Part shown: positions 32,934-40,261 of the stretch, piece by piece
Position numbering within the stretch: the stretch's first letter is position 1
How the letters are laid out: each line of letters opens with the position of its first letter
From: JAAFIP01 sp963775085
GTDB taxonomy: Bacteria > Pseudomonadota > Gammaproteobacteria > Burkholderiales > Burkholderiaceae_C
NCBI GenBank assembly: GCA_963775085.1
Contig: CAVZHO010000009.1
Coordinates: 62,001-126,000 of the forward strand
DNA length: 64,000 bases
Reading direction: 5' to 3'
The notes under the pieces: model-generated
What the model was told of the DNA's origin: nothing
The model's input: the letters and a program-made list of their open reading frames with translations, nothing else
The model's database searches: none
Position numbers and translations under genes: made by a program

Positions 32934-33401
32934 TTATTCCCGGTGGTACGGATGCCCGGCATTGACCGACCAGGCGCGGTACAACTGCTCTATCAGCAGC
33001 ACACGGGCCATGGCATGGGGCAAGGTCAAGTCAGACAGGCGAATACGTTCATGTGCAGCCTGGCGAAAGGCAGGTTGCAGGCCATCCGGCCCGCCAATGA
33101 CCAAGGCGACATCGTCACCACCTAGCTGCCAGTCAGTCAGTCGCTGGGCCAAGGCTTTGGTGGTCAGGGTAGTGCCGCGCTCATCCAATACCACGATGCG
33201 TGCGTTTTTTGGCACGGCGGCCTCGATACGTTCGCACTCGGCTGCCAGCAAGGTGTCCAGGGTTTTAGAGCCGCGTGGCTCGGTCTTCACCGCCTTGAGC
33301 TCGACTTTCAGCTCAGGGGGAAAGCGTTTGGCGTAATCATCCCAAGCGGTTTGCGCCCAGTCGGGCACGCGTTGGCCGACTGCGACGATCACCAGCTTCA
33401 T
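32934..33401 (-). CDS. rlmH: 23S rRNA (pseudouridine1915-N3)-methyltransferase RlmH
   Basis: A 155-residue SPOUT methyltransferase with MKLVIVAVGQRVPDWAQTAWDDY at the N-terminus, VVLDERGTTLTTKALAQ, and the knot-forming VALVIGGPDGL, then DLTLPHAMARVLLIEQLYRAW and a C-terminal HPYHRE. It acts on the pseudouridine at 1915 made by RluD, whose gene is also in this window. It overlaps the rsfS stop by 4 bp (ATGA). Confidence 0.97.
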   Translation of the reverse strand: MKLVIVAVGQRVPDWAQTAWDDYAKRFPPELKVELKAVKTEPRGSKTLDTLLAAECERIEAAVPKNARIVVLDERGTTLTTKALAQRLTDWQLGGDDVALVIGGPDGLQPAFRQAAHERIRLSDLTLPHAMARVLLIEQLYRAWSVNAGHPYHRE

Positions 33402-34108
33402 GCACGGGGGCGTTTGGTCGGAGCGGGTTTAGCGCCCGTCTTGGTGCCTGGTTTTGATGCTGCTTTTTTAACCGCAGGCTTGCCTACCACAGTCATGGGT
33501 CGCTTGGCACTGGTGGTTTTTTTAGCGGGCGCTTTGGAGGGCGCGGCCGTGGCGGGTGATTTAGCCGCAGGGGCTTTCTTCATAGCCGCTTTTTTGGCAG
33601 GACTCAATGGCAGCGCCTCAGGTCGTGGGCCCGCAATCGGACGCTCGGGTTTTTTGGTTTTTTTAGCTGGCGCTGATTTTTTGGCGGCAGCCTTCTTGGC
33701 CGGTGCCGAAACAGGCATGGGCGTGGCTACTGCGGGCTTGGGCGCACCGAGTTTCAAGCGCACCGGCTTGTCGCCCCAAATTTCTTCCAAATGGTAGTAG
33801 GTGCGAATGGCAGGCTGCATGATATGCACCACGCACTGAAAGCAGTCCACAATAATCCATTCGCCATTGTCTTCGCCCTCGACGCGCGGCTTGGGAAAGC
33901 CCGCTTCGCGCACGGCATCGCGAACGCTGGCGGCCAGTGCCTTGGTTTGGCGGTTGGACGTGCCGCTGGCGATGATCACCCGCTCAAACATGGCCGACAA
34001 ATGTTCGGTATCAAACACCGCTATGTCTTGGGCCTTCACATCCTCAAGCGCGTCCACAATGGTGCGTTGCAGTTTGGTGGTGTCTTTTTTGGCGGCGGTG
34101 TCTTGCAT
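33398..34108 (-). CDS. rsfS: Ribosomal silencing factor RsfS with long basic C-terminal tail
   Basis: A 236-residue protein. The RsfS/Iojap core occupies about 10-115: TIVDALEDVKAQDIAVFDTE, RVIIASGTSNRQTKALA, WIIVDCFQCVVHIMQPAIRTYYHLEEIWGD. It binds L14 and blocks subunit joining in starvation. After this come about 120 residues of Lys/Ala/Pro repeats (PAKKAAAKKSAPAKKTKKP and similar), roughly doubling the usual length. Start 34108 is preferred to 34132, which would overlap nadD. Coupled to rlmH. Confidence 0.94.
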   Translation of the reverse strand: MQDTAAKKDTTKLQRTIVDALEDVKAQDIAVFDTEHLSAMFERVIIASGTSNRQTKALAASVRDAVREAGFPKPRVEGEDNGEWIIVDCFQCVVHIMQPAIRTYYHLEEIWGDKPVRLKLGAPKPAVATPMPVSAPAKKAAAKKSAPAKKTKKPERPIAGPRPEALPLSPAKKAAMKKAPAAKSPATAAPSKAPAKKTTSAKRPMTVVGKPAVKKAASKPGTKTGAKPAPTKRPRA

Positions 34109-34128
34109 GGAGGGTGGCGAGGTTAGAT

Positions 34129-34737
34129 TCAATGGGAATACAGGTGATGCTGCGCAATATACCGCGCAACGCTGGGCTTGACCAGATGGTCCAGCCCGAA
34201 GCCCTCCTGCACGCGGCGGCGGATATCGGTGGCGCTGGTTGGCATGGGGGGCATAGGAATAGAGAGTATTTTACACGCTGTTAGGGCTGTATTTTCAGTA
34301 CTATTTAAGGCTTTTTTGCTTGCTGAATCTGCACGAGCAGCTACACAAAGTGTAGCGATTTGGGCGATATCCTGCCAGCGCCGCCAAGCACCAAAAGCAT
34401 TGAATTGGTCTGCGCCCATGATTAAAAACAGTGCGGCTTGTGGGTATTCATCATGCAGCTCGGTCACCGTGTCGATGGTGTAGGTGACGCCAGGCCGCAA
34501 CGTTTCACGTGGGTCTACCTTGGCTCGCGCCAGATCGGCAAAGGCCAGTTGTGCCATGGCCAGTCGGTGCTGCGCTACGGTTGCCTGCTGCGCCCGATGC
34601 CATGCCTGGCCTGTGGGGAAGATTAGCAACTGGTCTAATTGCAGGTGCGCAATCGCCGCTTGCGCCAGCGCATAGTGGGCAGCATGCGGCGGATCAAACG
34701 CGCCGCCGTAAATGCCCAGGCGCAGTACGTGCGGCAC
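34129..34737 (-). CDS. nadD: Nicotinate-nucleotide adenylyltransferase NadD
   Basis: A 202-residue enzyme making deamido-NAD from NaMN and ATP. LGIYGGAFDPPHAAHYALA holds the GxFDPxHxxH motif, MGADQFNAFGAWRRW follows, and SATDIRRRVQEG is the C-terminal S-x-TxIR motif. The start is taken as GTG 34737 because the frame upstream runs through hemF. A Ser/Lys/Thr-rich insertion (about 135-165) separates CVAAR from PTSATDIR. It is AT-richer than the rest and begins with repeat-like sequence. Order hemF-nadD-rsfS-rlmH is standard. Confidence 0.93.
   Translation of the reverse strand: MPHVLRLGIYGGAFDPPHAAHYALAQAAIAHLQLDQLLIFPTGQAWHRAQQATVAQHRLAMAQLAFADLARAKVDPRETLRPGVTYTIDTVTELHDEYPQAALFLIMGADQFNAFGAWRRWQDIAQIATLCVAARADSASKKALNSTENTALTACKILSIPMPPMPTSATDIRRRVQEGFGLDHLVKPSVARYIAQHHLYSH
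34311..34365 (-). repeat. Possible decayed two-hairpin repeat in nadD
   Basis: On the minus strand CGCTACACTTTGTGTAGC forms the left hairpin, followed by TGCTCG...CAAGC...AAGCCTTAAAT. About 26 of 43 positions match the CbiX copy by eye, and the frame is the same (VAARADSASKKALN). Core pairing is lost. Confidence 0.4.
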
Positions 34738-34748
34738 AGCGGGACTGG

Positions 34749-35657
34749 TCAAACCCAATCCTTCCGCACCAAAAACTTCTCCATCAACTCCGCCTCGGGC
34801 GAGCCTGCGCGGCTCCAGTACTGGTAGGCCCAGCTGGCAAGCGGCGGCATGCTCATCAAAATCGACTCGGTGCGGCCACCCGACTGCAAGCCAAAATGCG
34901 TGCCCCGATCCCACACCAGGTTGAACTCCACATAACGCCCGCGCCGATAGAGCTGAAAATCACGCTGGCGCTGGCTGTATTTCATGCCAATGCGGCGGCT
35001 CAAAATGGGCAGGTAGGCATCTAAAAACGAATCGCCCACGGCTTTGATCAAGGCCAGGCCATTGTCAAAGCCCCCCTCGGTAAAGTCGTCAAAAAATATG
35101 CCCCCGATGCCGCGCGGCTCATCGCGGTGCTTGAGGTAAAAATACTCGTCGCACCAGGTTTTGTATTTGGGGTATTTGTCCGCGCCAAAGGGTTTGAGCG
35201 CATCACGGCAAACGGTGTGGAAATGCACCGCATCATCGTCAAAGCCGTAGTACGGCGTTAAGTCCATACCGCCTCCAAACCAAAACACCGGATCTTTGCC
35301 CGGCACGGTCGCGGTCAACATGCGGATATTCATATGCACCGTAGGCGCATAGGGGTTGAGCGGATGGAACACCAAAGACAAGCCCAGCGCCTCAAACGGC
35401 GCGCCCGCCAGCTCGGGCCGCGCCGCTGTGGCCGAAGGTGGCAACTTGGGGCCGCGCACATGGCTAAAGCCGCAGCCCGCGCGTTCAAACACCACGCCAC
35501 CTTCCAAAATTTGGGTAATGCCGTGGCCTTGCAATGGTTCGTCGTTGGCTTTCTTCCAACGATCTACCACGAAGGCACTGCCGTCCACCGCACCAATGGT
35601 GGTGGTGATGCGGTCCTGCAAGTCCAGCAGATATTCTTTAACGGTGGCAATTCCCAT
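34749..35657 (-). CDS. hemF: Oxygen-dependent coproporphyrinogen III oxidase
   Basis: A 302-residue enzyme performing two oxidative decarboxylations in heme synthesis. It has FVVDRWKKANDEPLQGHG, the signature VFWFGGGMDLTPYYGFDDDA, CDEYFYLKHRDEPRGIGGIFFDD, and YSQRQRDFQLYRRGRYVEFNL with the family metal and substrate residues. Length is typical. It lies 28 bp after the acyltransferase gene and 11 bp before nadD. An aerobic form, so the organism can use O2 for heme synthesis. Confidence 0.97.
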   Translation of the reverse strand: MGIATVKEYLLDLQDRITTTIGAVDGSAFVVDRWKKANDEPLQGHGITQILEGGVVFERAGCGFSHVRGPKLPPSATAARPELAGAPFEALGLSLVFHPLNPYAPTVHMNIRMLTATVPGKDPVFWFGGGMDLTPYYGFDDDAVHFHTVCRDALKPFGADKYPKYKTWCDEYFYLKHRDEPRGIGGIFFDDFTEGGFDNGLALIKAVGDSFLDAYLPILSRRIGMKYSQRQRDFQLYRRGRYVEFNLVWDRGTHFGLQSGGRTESILMSMPPLASWAYQYWSRAGSPEAELMEKFLVRKDWV

Positions 35658-35685
35658 AAATCTGTGTATCCTAATTCGTCACCAA

Positions 35686-36357
35686 TCAGCGCACCACCGT
35701 GTCTGCGCGCGGTACGCTGGGGTCTAGTAGTTGCACCGGAGTCATCAGCGCTGGTTTGAGGCCACGTACCCCCGTGTAAACAGCCGCAATACGCGCCATA
35801 TCTTGCACCCGATCGCCCGAAAGTGCAATGAAATCCTGCACGCTGATGGCGCGCTGCCCGTAGTCCAGCTTGATCAAACACAGCGGCACCTGCGCGCCGT
35901 GCGCGGTTTGGTAAAACCCGCTGCGCCAACCAGGCAGATACTTGCGCGTGCCCTCAGGTGACAGGCCCAGCCAACAATAGGTCTGATCGGCCTTGTGCTG
36001 CGCAAACATGGCCAGCGATTGCTGCACCAGGCCCGTGGCTGCCGTACGCTTAACGGGCACCCCACCAATCCAGCGCAGCCAACGGCCCAGCAGCGGCACC
36101 TCAAACAAGCTGTCTTTGCCCCAAAAAACCACCTGCACGCCCAGCGCCCATTTGGCCAAAAACATCACGGGTGCGTCCCAATTGCTGGTGTGTGGATAGA
36201 CCACAATCACGCCTTGCAAGGCGGGCAAGCCGGAAAAATGCAGCTTCCAGCCCATCGCGCGCAAGAGCCAACGCGCCCAGGCCTGACCGCGAAACTGGAT
36301 GGCGTAAGGCTGGGGGTAGTCACTCACCACTGCGGGGCTGGGCCGCTGCGTGGGCAT
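35686..36357 (-). CDS. PlsC-like 1-acyl-sn-glycerol-3-phosphate acyltransferase family protein
   Basis: A 223-residue protein. VVYPHTSNWDAPVMFLAKW has the HxxxxD-type acyltransferase motif I (H-T-S-N-W-D), GGVPVKRTA resembles motif III, and LGLSPEGTRKYLPGWRSGFYQTA is the EGTR motif II. This is the compact PlsC subgroup seen next to purD in Comamonadaceae. Membrane-associated phospholipid or lipid A acylation is likely; the acceptor is not certain. ATG 36357 is chosen because the longer frame (to 36474) would overlap purD. Confidence 0.85.
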   Translation of the reverse strand: MPTQRPSPAVVSDYPQPYAIQFRGQAWARWLLRAMGWKLHFSGLPALQGVIVVYPHTSNWDAPVMFLAKWALGVQVVFWGKDSLFEVPLLGRWLRWIGGVPVKRTAATGLVQQSLAMFAQHKADQTYCWLGLSPEGTRKYLPGWRSGFYQTAHGAQVPLCLIKLDYGQRAISVQDFIALSGDRVQDMARIAAVYTGVRGLKPALMTPVQLLDPSVPRADTVVR

Positions 36358-36403
36358 CTGGGGTGGCAATGCGTGTGACAAAGCGGTTGGCAAGTAGGCG
36401 GGC

Positions 36404-37711
36404 TCAGGCTTTGATAGCCCGGTAGCCAATGTCACTGCGGTATTGCGCGCCATCAAAATGAATGGTTTGCACAATCGCCTGTGCCCTGCTCTGCGCTTTT
36501 TTCACCGTCTCGGCCAGCACCGTCACGCACAGCACGCGTCCGCCGTTGGTCAGCGTTTGGCCATCCTGCACCTGTGTACCCGCATGGAAAACCACGGCAT
36601 CGTTGCCTACCGACGAGTCGCCACCCGGCAAACCTGTCATCACGTCGCCCTTGCGTGGCGACAGCGGGTAGCCCGCTGCGGCCATCACGACCCCCAGCGC
36701 AACATGGCGATCCCACTCTAGCTCAATGGTATCGAGTTTCTGCTCGGTAGCGGCCATCAGCACATCCACCAAGTCGGTTTTCAGGCGCATCAGAATGGGT
36801 TGCGTCTCCGGGTCGCCCAGCCGGCAGTTAAATTCCAGAGTTTTTACCCTACCGTCAGGAGTAATCATCAAACCAGCGTACAAAAAACCGGTGTAGTTGA
36901 TACCGTCTTTGTCCATGCCCCGGATGGTCGGCAAAATTACCTCACGCATAGCGCGGGCATGCACCTGCGGCGTAACCACCGGCGCGGGGCTGTAGGCCCC
37001 CATACCGCCGGTGTTGGGGCCCAGATCGCCGTCCAGCAGGCGTTTGTGGTCTTGGCTGGTAGCCAGCGCGGCCACGTTTTTGCCGTCGCACAGTACGATA
37101 AAGCTGGCTTCTTCGCCCTCTAAAAACTCTTCAATGACCACGCGGGCGCTGGGTTTGCCATCGTCACCGGCGTTGTGCACCACACCCAGGGTGTTGTCCA
37201 GCAGCATGAAGTCAATCGCCTCGTGCGCCTCTTGCAGCGTCATAGCCACCACCACCCCCTTGCCAGCGGCCAGGCCGTCGGCTTTGACCACAATCGGTGC
37301 GCCCTTGCGGTCTACATAGGCATGCGCGGCCGTCACGTCGGTAAAGGTTTCAAATTCTGCCGTGGGGATGCCGTGGCGTTGCATAAAGGCTTTGCTAAAG
37401 GCCTTGGAACTCTCAAGCTGCGCAGCCGCTTGCGTAGGCCCAAAGATACGCAGCCCGTGCTGGCGAAACTCGTCCACCACGCCAGCGGCCAGCGGAGCCT
37501 CCGGACCCACCACCGTGAGCGCTATCTTTTCAGTAGCTGCCCACGCCCTCAGATCAGGGACTAGCGGTATATTTATATTCTCAAAACGGCTGTCCAGCGC
37601 GGTACCACCGTTCCCCGGAGCCAGATAGACCTTTTGCACCTTGGGGCTTTGCGCCAGCTTCCAGGCCAGAGCATGTTCGCGGCCACCGCCGCCTATCACG
37701 AGTATTTTCAT
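36404..37711 (-). CDS. purD: Phosphoribosylamine-glycine ligase (GAR synthetase)
   Basis: A 435-residue ATP-grasp enzyme of purine synthesis: MKILVIGGGGREHALAWKL, LTVVGPEAPLAAGVVDEF, GAPIVVKADGLAAGKGVVVA, VIEEFLEGEEASFIVLCDG, and GPNTGGMGAYSPAP. Length is normal. Residues NINIPLVPDLRAWAATEKIA, in the otherwise variable loop between GTALD and LTVVGPE, are encoded by an interspersed repeat in antisense, without adding length compared with E. coli PurD. The start overlaps the yebC stop by 4 bp. Confidence 0.97.
   Translation of the reverse strand: MKILVIGGGGREHALAWKLAQSPKVQKVYLAPGNGGTALDSRFENINIPLVPDLRAWAATEKIALTVVGPEAPLAAGVVDEFRQHGLRIFGPTQAAAQLESSKAFSKAFMQRHGIPTAEFETFTDVTAAHAYVDRKGAPIVVKADGLAAGKGVVVAMTLQEAHEAIDFMLLDNTLGVVHNAGDDGKPSARVVIEEFLEGEEASFIVLCDGKNVAALATSQDHKRLLDGDLGPNTGGMGAYSPAPVVTPQVHARAMREVILPTIRGMDKDGINYTGFLYAGLMITPDGRVKTLEFNCRLGDPETQPILMRLKTDLVDVLMAATEQKLDTIELEWDRHVALGVVMAAAGYPLSPRKGDVMTGLPGGDSSVGNDAVVFHAGTQVQDGQTLTNGGRVLCVTVLAETVKKAQSRAQAIVQTIHFDGAQYRSDIGYRAIKA
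37526..37578 (+). repeat. Two-hairpin interspersed repeat, copy 7 (inside purD, antisense)
   Basis: GCTATCTTTTCAGTAGCTGC, CCACGCCC, loop, ATCAGGGACTAGCGG, TATATTT on the + strand. It is read antisense in the purD frame as LVPDLRAWAATEKIA. Frame and pattern (VPxxRxxxA) match the rluB and pepA copies. It uses ATA codons, which are rare in the neighbouring genes. Confidence 0.8.
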
Positions 37712-38433
37712 GCGGTCATTTCTGCGTTATGGAACACGTCTTGGGTGTCGTCCAGATCTTCTAGTGCGTCGAGTAGTTTTTGCATGCGCGCAGAGGTGTC
37801 AGCGTCCATAGCTACTGGGTTTTCGGCGCGCATGGTCACCTCGGCAATCGCCGGTTTGAAGCCAGCAGCGTCCAGCGCGTTTTTTACCGCTTCAAAATCA
37901 GCCACGGCGGTTAGTACCTCTATACCGCCTTCTTCGTCGGCTATCACATCTTCAGCGCCCGCCTCTAGCGCCACTTCCATCACTTTGTCCTCGTTGGCAC
38001 CGGGCGCTAGCAAAATCTGCCCGCAGTGCTTGAACTGAAAAGCCACCGAGCCTTCGGTGCCCATGTTGCCACCGTATTTGCTAAACGTGTGGCGCACCTC
38101 AGCCACCGTACGCACCTTGTTATCGGTCATGGTGTCTACAATAATGGCCGCACCGCCAATGCCATAGCCCTCATAGCGAATTTCGTCATAGTGCACGCCT
38201 TCCAGGTTGCCTGTGGCTTTGTCAATATTGCGCTTGACAGTATCCGCTGGCAAATTGACCGCTTTGGCCTTCTCTACGGCCAGGCGCAGGCGCGGGTTGG
38301 TGCTTAAATCGCCACCACCAATACGCGCCGCCACCGTGATCTCGCGGATCACCCGCGTCCAAATCTTGCCCCGTTTATCGTCCTGCCGCCCCTTGCGGTG
38401 CTGAATATTCGCCCATTTACTGTGGCCAGCCAT
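37708..38433 (-). CDS. yebC: YebC/TACO1-family transcriptional/translational regulator
   Basis: A 241-residue protein with MAGHSKWANIQHRKGRQD at its N-terminus, RLRLAVEKAKAVNLPADTVKRNIDKATG, EIRYEGYGIGGAAIIVDTMTDN, and HTFSKYGGNMGTEGSVAFQF. All are family hallmarks. YebC proteins affect transcription of some genes, and recent work links the family to translation of proline-rich stretches. ATG 38433 is chosen over the open upstream frame. It heads the yebC-purD-plsC-hemF-nadD-rsfS-rlmH-maf-rng minus-strand run. Confidence 0.96.
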   Translation of the reverse strand: MAGHSKWANIQHRKGRQDDKRGKIWTRVIREITVAARIGGGDLSTNPRLRLAVEKAKAVNLPADTVKRNIDKATGNLEGVHYDEIRYEGYGIGGAAIIVDTMTDNKVRTVAEVRHTFSKYGGNMGTEGSVAFQFKHCGQILLAPGANEDKVMEVALEAGAEDVIADEEGGIEVLTAVADFEAVKNALDAAGFKPAIAEVTMRAENPVAMDADTSARMQKLLDALEDLDDTQDVFHNAEMTA

Positions 38434-38535
38434 AACTATCCTTTTACTCACTCTTAAGCTACTGAATAGCTTGATTTTACTTTTATATAGCCCGAATGGT
38501 GCCCGCAAGACCCGACCGACGCTATAAAACCCGTC

Positions 38536-38565
38536 TTGTCAGTTTGCTGTGCACTTGCCTACAAT
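38536..38565 (+). promoter_or_regulatory. Promoter of regulator 1, probable leaderless start
   Basis: -35 TTGTCA (38536-38541), 18-bp spacer, -10 TACAAT (38560-38565). The ATG at 38572 lies six bases after the -10, exactly where transcription would begin, so the mRNA probably has no leader. Confidence 0.6.
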
Positions 38566-38571
38566 GTGCCC

Positions 38572-40134
38572 ATGATTCAACTTGGGACCACTGTTTTTGA
38601 TCTTTCCGCACGCATGTTGCGCGATCAAGCAGGTGACAAGATCGCGCTGAGGGCGCAAAGCTCGCGGGTGCTGGAGTGTTTGATCGAGGCCCAAGGCGCA
38701 TTGGTCAGCAAAGACCAGCTCTTCAAAACCGTCTGGCCCGATGTATCCGTCACCGACGACTCGCTGGTGCAATGCATCCGCGAGATTCGCAACGCCATTG
38801 GCGACCTTGACCATGCAGTGCTTCAAACCGAGTCGCGGCGCGGCTACCGCTTGATGGTGAACGGCCATGACAGCGTCCGGATGAATGGTACTGCGTCTAT
38901 GCCTGCGGCGTTATCACCCACCTTCCAAACAGCCGACAAGCTGGCCATCCCCGCCATAGCTGTATTGGCCTTTACCAGCATGGACGGCGATGAGCGCTCC
39001 GAGCGGCTGGCCACGACGTTTGCCGGGGACTTGCTGACCGAGCTGGCGCGGCACAAAGAGCTGCGTTTGATAGGCAGGTTCTCCTCGTTTTCACTGCGCG
39101 ACCAAGCACTCACCAGTACACAGGTGTGCGACAAGCTCGGCGCGCGCTACATCGTCTCTGGCCAAGTGCAGTTTACTGAAACGCAGCTTGACTGGTCACT
39201 GGAAATGATGGATGGGCACAACCATGAGCTGGTGTGGTCGGAGCGAAAGCGGGTCAAATTTCTGGACATCTATGTTGAAACTACGGCACTGATTGGCCGT
39301 ATTACTGGCACTATCGTTACCAATTTGAGCGCCTTCACCTACCGCAAATCCATGTCCGTGGCACCCGAGTCGCTCAACGCCTATGACCTGTGCGCGCGCG
39401 CCTACTTTGTCGGCACCCGCGATACGCCAGACGGCGTGCTACAGGCGCAGCAGCTTGCCGCGCAAGCCGTTGCCCTCTATCCCCAATTTGCATTGGCTTG
39501 GCGAACTTTGGCAGCAGTGCACACCATAGACATTGTGATGTGTCAGACCGGCGTGTGGACTGACGCGCAGATTCCCCAAGCTCTTCAAGAGGTGCACAAA
39601 GCCATTGAGCTGGATGCGACACAGGCCTTTGCCCATGGGGTTTTAGCTAATTTACTGGCTGTCAATGGCCAACACCATGAGGCGCTGCTGGCCGCTGAAC
39701 ATGCCGTGTCATTAGCTCCCAGCGACCCGATGATGCTGCATCTTCAGTCGACCATTTTGTTTTATGCCGGGAAGTTTGCAGAATCTAAAGCGCTCTCAGA
39801 ACACCTGCTTTCTTTTGGCACCTTGCGTCAAACCACGCAATTGGTTGGCTACGGTAGAACCCTGTTTGCACTAGGCGAGCACGCACCCGCCATTCATTTA
39901 CTGCAAGAAGCACTCAACGTAAGCCCAGGCTTTAACACTGCGCGACTCACCTTGATAGCCGCCCTTGAAGAAACCCACCAGCATGCCAGTGCGATGGAGC
40001 ACTACGCATTGCTGCTGCACTACAGCCATGGTTTTATTGAAAACCATTTTGGCCGCCGCTGGAACGCCACACCCGCGCTGCGCTCGCGCTACCAGGCGGC
40101 GCTGCGGGCGCATGGGGCGATGATTCCTGCGTAA
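38572..40134 (+). CDS. CadC/OmpR-type winged-helix regulator with TPR domain, paralogue 1
   Basis: A 520-residue protein. Residues about 1-100 form a Trans_Reg_C winged helix (LECLIEAQGALVSKDQLFKTVWPDVSVTDDSLVQCIREIRNAIGD, ending ESRRGYRL). A central domain (IAVLAFTSMDGDERSERLATTFAGDLLTELARHKELRLIGRFSS) resembles the FlgO-like/adenylate-cyclase-associated module, and the C-terminal 220 residues are TPR-like. No transmembrane helix is obvious. The ligand and targets are unknown. No RBS precedes the ATG, in line with a leaderless message. A closely similar paralogue follows. Confidence 0.85.
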   Translation: MIQLGTTVFDLSARMLRDQAGDKIALRAQSSRVLECLIEAQGALVSKDQLFKTVWPDVSVTDDSLVQCIREIRNAIGDLDHAVLQTESRRGYRLMVNGHDSVRMNGTASMPAALSPTFQTADKLAIPAIAVLAFTSMDGDERSERLATTFAGDLLTELARHKELRLIGRFSSFSLRDQALTSTQVCDKLGARYIVSGQVQFTETQLDWSLEMMDGHNHELVWSERKRVKFLDIYVETTALIGRITGTIVTNLSAFTYRKSMSVAPESLNAYDLCARAYFVGTRDTPDGVLQAQQLAAQAVALYPQFALAWRTLAAVHTIDIVMCQTGVWTDAQIPQALQEVHKAIELDATQAFAHGVLANLLAVNGQHHEALLAAEHAVSLAPSDPMMLHLQSTILFYAGKFAESKALSEHLLSFGTLRQTTQLVGYGRTLFALGEHAPAIHLLQEALNVSPGFNTARLTLIAALEETHQHASAMEHYALLLHYSHGFIENHFGRRWNATPALRSRYQAALRAHGAMIPA

Positions 40135-40167
40135 TGCACGGCCTGCAACAGCAAGCCAATTGCTGCA

Positions 40168-40218
40168 TATTTTATAGCTGCTCCTGCAATATTTCATTGG
40201 GCTAGAGCCCTATTTCGC
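40168..40218 (+). repeat. Two-hairpin repeat, second subfamily, copy a
   Basis: TTTATAGCTGCTCCTGCAAT...TCATTGGGCTAGAGCCCTATTT. It has the same ends as the main family (ATAGCTGCT...GGxCTAxAGxC.TATTT) but a different core. It lies between the two paralogous regulators. A near-identical copy is at 46330. Confidence 0.8.
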
Positions 40219-40249
40219 ATGTAAATTACGCGCCCGGCGGACATTTACC

Positions 40250-40255
40250 TACAAT
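40250..40255 (+). promoter_or_regulatory. -10 box of regulator 2, probable leaderless start
   Basis: TACAAT is followed by GTGGCC and then the ATG at 40262, so again the A of ATG is at the expected +1. The block ACCTACAATGTGGCCATG is nearly the same as upstream of paralogue 1. The -35 (around TTACGC) is weak. Confidence 0.55.
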
Positions 40256-40261
40256 GTGGCC

